A stretch of 6,326 bases of DNA from CAYUYH01 sp964449175 (GTDB lineage: Bacteria > Planctomycetota > Phycisphaerae > SM23-33), in contig CAYUYH010000160.1 in NCBI GenBank assembly GCA_964449175.1, forward strand, positions 1 to 6,326, written 5' to 3'. Within the stretch, counting starts at the first letter, position 1. Each line of letters opens with the position of its first letter. Shown here piece by piece: positions 1 to 6,326 of the stretch. The position numbers and the translations under genes were made by a program. The notes beneath the pieces were generated by a model. The model made no database searches. It saw only the letters and a program-made list of their open reading frames with translations, and was not told where the DNA came from.

Positions 1-2756
<2,756 letters not shown>

Positions 2757-2762
2757 GCACAA

Positions 2763-2768
2763 CTCTCC
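2763..2768 (-). promoter_or_regulatory. Ribosome binding site of gyrA
   Basis: On the minus strand GGAGAG stands 6 bases before the GTG at 2756. It decides the start, since no ATG is available near the beginning of the frame. An in-frame TTG at 2762 directly abuts the site and is too close to be used. Confidence 0.75.
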
Positions 2769-2846
2769 GATTGACAGTATGTTACATTGCCCATCAGACA
2801 GGGGCGGGCGCGGAGATGCCGCCTGCGCCTCCCTGCACGGCTACCT

Positions 2847-2855
2847 ATTATCCCA
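2847..2855 (-). promoter_or_regulatory. Candidate extended -10 promoter for gyrA
   Basis: On the minus strand the 162-base gap between the glycosyltransferase stop and the gyrA start contains TGGGATAAT. This matches an extended -10 element (TGn plus a hexamer, with GATAAT against TATAAT). No convincing -35 is seen at the normal spacing, which is tolerated by extended -10 promoters. Transcription would begin near 2840 and give a leader of roughly 85 bases. The rest of the gap shows no gene and no obvious riboswitch. The placement is reasonable but rests on one short motif. Confidence 0.35.
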
Positions 2856-2918
2856 ACGCGATTGGCAAGTTGCATCTCAAATCCCGCCTGACCGCCCTCG
2901 GTGGGCCCGCCCCGCCGG

Positions 2919-3920
2919 TCACGACCGGTCGCGGCCTTTTACCACCCTCCTGACGGCATAGGTGCTCGCCTTGGTCGACTCGAAGTATATCCGCATCAGC
3001 AGCTCCCCGATCAACCCCGTCGCCAGGAACAGCATCGCCACCACCAGCAGCATGAACCCCAGCGCCATCAGCGGCCCGTGCACCTGCATGATGTGGAAGC
3101 CGGGCTGCACGATCTTCCGGATGAGCAGGTACGCCAGTATGCCGCCGCCGGCGACCATGCTCGCCAGCCCCCACTTGCCGAAGAAGTGCAGCGGGCGCGT
3201 CAGGTACCCGCTGATGAACCGCAACGTCAGCAGGTCCAGCGCCACGCGAAACGTCCGCCCCAGCCCGTAGTTGCTCTTGCCGGCGCGGCGGCGGACGTTC
3301 TTGATGGGCACCTCGCAGATCTTCGCGCCCAGCCGGGCACAGATGGCCGGGATGAAACGATGCATGTCGCCATAGAGCCTCACGCTCTCCAGCACCTCGC
3401 GGCGGTAGGCCTTGAACGTCGTGCCGAAGTCGTGCAGCGGCACGCCGGACACCTTCGCCAACAGTATGTTCGCTATCCTCGACGGCAGCCGCCGCATGAG
3501 GAAGTTGTCCCCCCGCCGCACACGCCAGCCGCTGGCGATGTCGTAGCCCTCGTCTATTCTTTTGACGAACAGCGGTATCTCGTAGGGGTCGTGCTGGAGG
3601 TCGCCGTCCATGGCGATGATGACCTCGCCGGCGGCGTGGTCGAAGCCCACCTGAAGGGCCGTGGCTTGCCCGAAGTTGCGACGCAGATCAATGAACGTCA
3701 CGGTCTCGTCCTCGCGGGCGATTTCTTCCAGCACCTCGGCCGTGCCGTCGGTGCTGCCGTCGTTGACGAAGATGACCTCGAAGTCGGCCTTCATGTGCCG
3801 CATGACACGCGCGATCCGCCCGTGCAGCTTGCGCGCGATTTCGCGCTCGTTATAGAAGGGCACGACGATGCTGTATCTCGGCCGAGCCGCGTCGGCTGCC
3901 GTGCTGTCAGAGCTGTCCAT
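2919..3920 (-). CDS. Polyprenyl-phosphate glycosyltransferase, GT2 family (GtrB/ArnC/DPM1-like)
   Basis: Enzymes of this family move a sugar from a nucleotide sugar to undecaprenyl (or dolichyl) phosphate on the cytoplasmic face of the inner membrane, making a lipid-linked donor for envelope glycans. Counting from the ATG at 3920 (333 residues), the GT-A fold opens with YSIVVPFYNE (16-25), then VNDGSTDGT (52-60), the metal/nucleotide motif MDGDLQHDP (104-112), FGTTFKAYR (165-173) and the RRAGKSNYG element (211-219). Two hydrophobic segments follow, about 247-268 and 283-307, as in GtrB and ArnC. The start is uncertain. A TTG at 3950 would add ten residues (SRGTSRWCT-type, not conserved). I prefer the ATG, which overlaps the last 14 bases of the upstream deacetylase gene and suggests translational coupling. 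The donor sugar cannot be read from the sequence. An acetamido sugar is inferred from the adjoining deacetylase. Confidence 0.9.
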   Translation of the reverse strand: MDSSDSTAADAARPRYSIVVPFYNEREIARKLHGRIARVMRHMKADFEVIFVNDGSTDGTAEVLEEIAREDETVTFIDLRRNFGQATALQVGFDHAAGEVIIAMDGDLQHDPYEIPLFVKRIDEGYDIASGWRVRRGDNFLMRRLPSRIANILLAKVSGVPLHDFGTTFKAYRREVLESVRLYGDMHRFIPAICARLGAKICEVPIKNVRRRAGKSNYGLGRTFRVALDLLTLRFISGYLTRPLHFFGKWGLASMVAGGGILAYLLIRKIVQPGFHIMQVHGPLMALGFMLLVVAMLFLATGLIGELLMRIYFESTKASTYAVRRVVKGRDRS

Positions 3921-4758
3921 AGTGCACCAGCGCGATGTTCCTCTGCTCAAATGCCCGGCGGACGTCCGCGTCGCACAGGGCAGCCAGTTCCTGCTCCCTG
4001 CTGGCCGTCAGGCGAGATGTCGCTCCGGCCGCGGGGTCGGCCAGGCCCGGGTGCGTCATTATCTCCGTCACGCCTGGCCTGACTATCGCAGCCGCCCGCA
4101 GCAGCCAGTCGCGCCTGATCCGCCCGGTGTGGGCCACGCCGAGCAGGCCACGCGTGCCTCGCAGGTCGCCGCCGATCAGCCCGTTCACCGCGCCCATTGC
4201 GTTCAAGACGGCGCTCAGCGCCCGCTGACCGACCGGGGCCGCCGGCCAGCCCGCGCCGGCAAGTCGCTCGCCGTGCCAGCGAACGAATCGCACATGATAC
4301 CGTCTGGCCAGGGCAGCCACACGGCCAAAAAGCGGCGGCCAGGCGTGGGCGTGGCGGTGGCTGTCCAGGTGCGTCGGCGCGATGCCGTGCTCCAGCACCC
4401 AGCGGATCTGGGCGTCGCACTCTGCCTGGGCGGCGGCAAGCAGGCTCCGGCGGCGGATGCAGGCCAGGATCAGCCCCGCCCCGCTGTGGTTCATCACGCC
4501 GTCCGGCCCCGCAAGAGCTTGGCCCTCGCGCGACAGCGGCGGGCCCTGGGAGAGGTTCAGGTGCACGCCGACGCCCAGACCATCGGCGTCGCGGGCCGCG
4601 GCGAGGGCGTCTGCCGCCGACGGCATGTTGGCGGTGACGGTCGTGGACGTTACGATGCCATCACGAAACGCCCGCAGGATGCCATCGCTGATGGCCTGCG
4701 AGAAGCCGAAATCGTCGGCGTTGACGATGACGCGCCTGGCTCGTGGTGAAAGTCGCAT
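3907..4758 (-). CDS. YdjC/ChbG/HpnK-family carbohydrate deacetylase
   Basis: This family removes acetyl groups from N-acetylated sugars using a divalent metal. Members act on chitooligosaccharides (ChbG), on hopanoid glucosamine intermediates (HpnK) or on lipid-linked GalNAc (NaxD). The 283-residue protein has the usual family length and all its landmarks: NADDFG (13-18, metal-binding Asp and catalytic Asp), GVHLNLS (64-70, with His66), THLDSHRHAH (129-138, further metal and active-site His) and MTHPG (234-238). There is no signal peptide or clear membrane segment, so it should act in the cytoplasm. ATG 4758 is chosen because the NADDFG strand begins a normal 12 residues later. No Shine-Dalgarno sequence precedes it. 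It is first in a minus-strand unit, and its TGA (3907-3909) lies inside the start of the glycosyltransferase gene. A lipid-linked or nucleotide amino sugar is the likely substrate by context. The family is well supported and the exact substrate is not. Confidence 0.92.
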   Translation of the reverse strand: MRLSPRARRVIVNADDFGFSQAISDGILRAFRDGIVTSTTVTANMPSAADALAAARDADGLGVGVHLNLSQGPPLSREGQALAGPDGVMNHSGAGLILACIRRRSLLAAAQAECDAQIRWVLEHGIAPTHLDSHRHAHAWPPLFGRVAALARRYHVRFVRWHGERLAGAGWPAAPVGQRALSAVLNAMGAVNGLIGGDLRGTRGLLGVAHTGRIRRDWLLRAAAIVRPGVTEIMTHPGLADPAAGATSRLTASREQELAALCDADVRRAFEQRNIALVHYGQL

Positions 4759-4797
4759 GGGTCAGCCATTATAATCGTACGCACGCCACGCTGACAG
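4746..4797. promoter_or_regulatory. Candidate symmetric divergent promoter
   Basis: The 66-base gap between the two divergent genes contains the self-complementary ATTATAAT (4768-4775). It reads TATAAT on the plus strand (4770-4775) and on the minus strand (4773-4768). With an 18-base spacer each direction has a 4-of-6 match to TTGACA: GTGAAA at 4746-4751 for the plus strand and CTGTCA at 4797-4792 for the minus strand. The plus transcript would start near 4782 and carry a leader of about 43 bases with a ribosome binding site. The minus transcript would start about 3 bases before the deacetylase ATG. An inverted repeat GTCAGC (4761-4766) / GCTGAC (4790-4795) also spans the region and could be an operator, but this is weak. 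Confidence 0.5.
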
Positions 4798-4808
4798 CGA
4801 GGCCGACC

Positions 4809-4818
4809 AAGGAAAGGA
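4809..4818 (+). promoter_or_regulatory. Ribosome binding site of the LAB_N gene
   Basis: The purine run AAGGAAAGGA ends 6 bases before the ATG at 4825 and gives a good Shine-Dalgarno match. It supports that start, and so supports the N-terminal signal-like segment being part of the protein. Confidence 0.7.
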
Positions 4819-4824
4819 ATACTT

Positions 4825-5307
4825 ATGCTTGCGCGGAGATTGGCAGCGGCGGCCGTGGTGGTGGCGGCCATCTCGACGATAGCGGCAGCACAGGACTCCG
4901 CGACGGCCGGCGCGACCTCGGACACCCGGCCGGACGTCCAGGCGCTCCAGGAGCAGATCGCCGCCCAGCAGCTCCACATCAGCCGGCTGGAGGCCCGGGT
5001 CGGCATGCCGTCCAGCGTGCTGGGCTGGACGTGGTTCCTGGTGGGCCTGGTCGGCGAGGGGGTGTTCTTCATGCGGTTCGTCGTCCAGTGGTGGGCCAGC
5101 GAGCGGAAGAAGCGCACGGTGGTGCCGATGGCCTTCTGGCACCTGTCGCTGATCGGCACGGGGTTGGTGCTGGCGTATGCGGTATTCGTGGTCAACCCGG
5201 TGTTCATCCTGGCCTACAGCCTGAACGTGTTCCTTTACGTGCGGAACCTGGTAATCGCCCGCCGAACGCCCGTGCCGATCGCCGCCGGGCCGGCCAGGCG
5301 CGAGTAA
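4825..5307 (+). CDS. Small membrane protein with lipid A biosynthesis N-terminal (LAB_N) domain
   Basis: LAB_N is a short membrane domain of unproven biochemical function. It is found alone beside glycosyltransferases or fused ahead of the lipid A disaccharide synthase LpxB. In this 160-residue protein the domain covers about 66-145: GWTWFLVGLVGEGVFF (67-82), MRFVVQWWASERKKRTVVP (83-101), a second hydrophobic stretch at about 104-123, and PVFILAYSLNVFLYVRNL (125-142), giving three membrane segments. The family hallmarks RF-VQW-SE, then VP-AFW-LS, and a closing Y-RNL are all present. Ahead of it lie a positively charged start and a hydrophobic stretch (about 4-22) ending in AAAQ, which looks like a signal peptide, and a heptad-like helix at about 37-59, probably a short coiled coil. 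Stand-alone LAB_N proteins are usually near 100 residues, so this front end is extra. It is divergent from the glycosyltransferase-deacetylase pair and 16 bases before gluQRS. A role in lipid-linked sugar handling or flipping is inference. Confidence 0.85.
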   Translation: MLARRLAAAAVVVAAISTIAAAQDSATAGATSDTRPDVQALQEQIAAQQLHISRLEARVGMPSSVLGWTWFLVGLVGEGVFFMRFVVQWWASERKKRTVVPMAFWHLSLIGTGLVLAYAVFVVNPVFILAYSLNVFLYVRNLVIARRTPVPIAAGPARRE

Positions 5308-5323
5308 CGGCGGCGGGCGCGGC

Positions 5324-6274
5324 ATGACGCAGGCAGGCATCACACGACTGGCCCCCTCGCCGACCGGCGCGCTGCACCTGGGCAACGCCCGGACGTTCCT
5401 AGTCAACTACCTGCTCGCGCGCCGCGGCGGCTGGCGCGTGCTGATGCGCGTGGAGGACCTGGACGGCCCGCGCGTCAAGCCCGGCGCGGACGCAGCAGTC
5501 CTGGACGAGCTGGCCTGGCTGGGCCTGCGATGGGAGCAGCCTGCGGCTTATCAGTCCGCGCGGCAGCCGGCATATCAGCAGGCGCTGGAGAAGCTGGCGG
5601 CCGAGGGGGCGGCGTACCCGTGCACGTGCTCGCGGAAGGACGTGGAGCTGGCTGCCAGCGCGCCGCACCGCGAGGACGGCCTGGTCGTCTATCCGGGCAC
5701 GTGCCGCGGCAGGTACGCCTCGGCCGAGCAGGCGGCCGCCGAGGGCAGGCCCGTGGCGTGGCGCGTACGGGTGGACGACGCGGAGATCACCTTTGACGAT
5801 GAGTTCGCCGGCAGGTGCTCGTTCAACCTCGCCCGCGACGGCGGGGACTTCGTGGTCTTCAAGGGCGCCGGCCAGGCCGCCTATCAGCTCGCCGTCATTG
5901 TGGACGATGCCGCCGCCGGGGTGGATGCAATCGTCCGCGGCGACGACCTACTGGACTCCGCCGCCCGCCAGATACACCTCCGCCGCCTGCTTGGGATCGC
6001 CGGCGACGTGCGGTATTGGCACCTGCCGCTGGTGGTCGGGCCCGACGCCCGCCGCCTGGCGAAGCGCCACGGCGACACGCGGCTGAGCCGCTATCGCCAG
6101 GCCGGCACGCCCGCCCGGCGCGTGCTCGGCCTGCTGGGCTATTGGTCGGGCCTGCTGCCACGCCGTCGCGAGGCGGACATCGACGAGCTGCTGGAGGCCT
6201 TCGACCTCGCCCGCCTGCCCCGCTCACCCGTCGTGTTCTCAGCCGAAGACGACACATACCTGCTCGGCGAGTGA
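5324..6274 (+). CDS. gluQRS: Glutamyl-queuosine tRNA(Asp) synthetase
   Basis: GluQRS activates glutamate with ATP without needing tRNA, then attaches it to the queuosine base at wobble position 34 of tRNA(Asp), not to the tRNA 3' end. The 316-residue protein is a GluRS catalytic core without the anticodon-binding half of a true GluRS (about 470 residues). It opens with TRLAPSPTGALHLGN (7-21), whose HLGN is the HIGH-type signature. The zinc set typical of this family is complete: Cys100 and Cys102 in CTC, then Tyr123 and Cys127 in YPGTC. YQLAVIVDD (187-195) and VRGDDLLDS (204-212) form the glutamate/adenylate pocket, and RLAKRHGD (244-251) is the KMSKS loop. The frame begins at ATG 5324, only 3 residues before the conserved start. 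The preceding Shine-Dalgarno is poor (G-rich only), so translation may be coupled to the LAB_N gene, whose stop lies 16 bases upstream. Its presence implies that the host has queuosine in tRNA. Confidence 0.95.
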   Translation: MTQAGITRLAPSPTGALHLGNARTFLVNYLLARRGGWRVLMRVEDLDGPRVKPGADAAVLDELAWLGLRWEQPAAYQSARQPAYQQALEKLAAEGAAYPCTCSRKDVELAASAPHREDGLVVYPGTCRGRYASAEQAAAEGRPVAWRVRVDDAEITFDDEFAGRCSFNLARDGGDFVVFKGAGQAAYQLAVIVDDAAAGVDAIVRGDDLLDSAARQIHLRRLLGIAGDVRYWHLPLVVGPDARRLAKRHGDTRLSRYRQAGTPARRVLGLLGYWSGLLPRRREADIDELLEAFDLARLPRSPVVFSAEDDTYLLGE

Positions 6275-6308
6275 CTACAAGTGGTTTCATAACCCATTCT
6301 GGAGCGCG

Positions 6309-6326
6309 GTGGGGCTCCTGCCCCAC
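6309..6326 (+). terminator. GC-rich hairpin after gluQRS, possible terminator or repeat
   Basis: GTGGGGC, a 4-base loop TCCT, and GCCCCAC form a perfect 7-base-pair hairpin that starts 34 bases after the gluQRS stop and ends exactly at the window edge. A rho-independent terminator would need a T-run just beyond, which cannot be seen. The same symmetry would also fit a dispersed intergenic repeat. The 34 bases between the stop and the hairpin hold only a weak GGTT-TCAT-AACC inverted repeat (6284-6295). Confidence 0.4.

Noticed and set aside
2771..2799. TTGACA on the plus strand at 2771-2776 as a promoter
   Set aside because: The hexamer 17 bases on (CAGACA) is not a -10 element, and no plus-strand gene follows.
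2915..2928. Inverted repeat CCGGTC-AC-GACCGG at the end of the glycosyltransferase gene
   Set aside because: It overlaps the stop codon, has only a two-base loop and is followed by no T-run on the minus strand, so it is not a credible terminator.
2901..4082. A 393-codon open frame on the plus strand
   Set aside because: It is antisense to the glycosyltransferase and the end of the deacetylase gene. Its composition is low-complexity (Gln, His, Pro, Arg) and it has no family features.
3868..4749. A 293-codon plus-strand frame opposite the deacetylase
   Set aside because: The minus strand carries a full set of YdjC motifs across the same bases. The plus-strand product shows none of any family.
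4762..5406. A 214-codon minus-strand frame opposite the LAB_N gene
   Set aside because: The plus-strand LAB_N product has conserved membrane motifs and a good ribosome binding site. The opposite frame is His/Arg/Pro-rich shadow sequence.

Overview
The window is GC-rich, densely coded chromosomal DNA, about two thirds G+C by eye. It carries five protein genes on two divergent arms. The GyrA sequence style (a GDTSGNYHPHGEG core followed by YPTLVRMGQ) and the Gram-negative-type envelope genes suggest a planctomycete or related high-GC Gram-negative bacterium. That assignment is an inference from protein similarity as remembered, not from a search. I see no tRNA, rRNA, CRISPR array, insertion sequence or phage gene.

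Minus-strand arm, reading right to left from about 4760: a YdjC/ChbG-family carbohydrate deacetylase; then, overlapping its end by 14 bases, a membrane-anchored family 2 glycosyltransferase of the polyprenyl-phosphate (GtrB/ArnC/DPM1-like) type; then a 162-base gap holding a candidate promoter and a clear ribosome binding site; then gyrA, which runs off the left edge of the window inside its acidic C-terminal tail.

Plus-strand arm, from about 4825: a small membrane protein with a lipid A biosynthesis N-terminal (LAB_N) domain; then, 16 bases on, a complete glutamyl-queuosine tRNA(Asp) synthetase (GluQRS). A GC-rich hairpin lies just after it at the right edge. The two arms are separated by 66 bases centred on a self-complementary TATAAT element that could serve both directions.

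The deacetylase, the glycosyltransferase and probably the LAB_N protein look like one envelope-sugar module: a sugar is put on a lipid carrier, N-deacetylated, and handled at the membrane. This resembles FlmF2/NaxD in Francisella and ArnC/ArnD in enterobacteria. GyrA (DNA supercoiling) and GluQRS (tRNA wobble-base modification) are housekeeping neighbours without an obvious link to it. Points worth a second look are the loss of both quinolone-contact residues in GyrA, the symmetric divergent promoter with a possibly leaderless deacetylase mRNA, and the unusual signal-peptide plus coiled-coil front end of the LAB_N protein. Nothing here amounts to a clearly new biological system.
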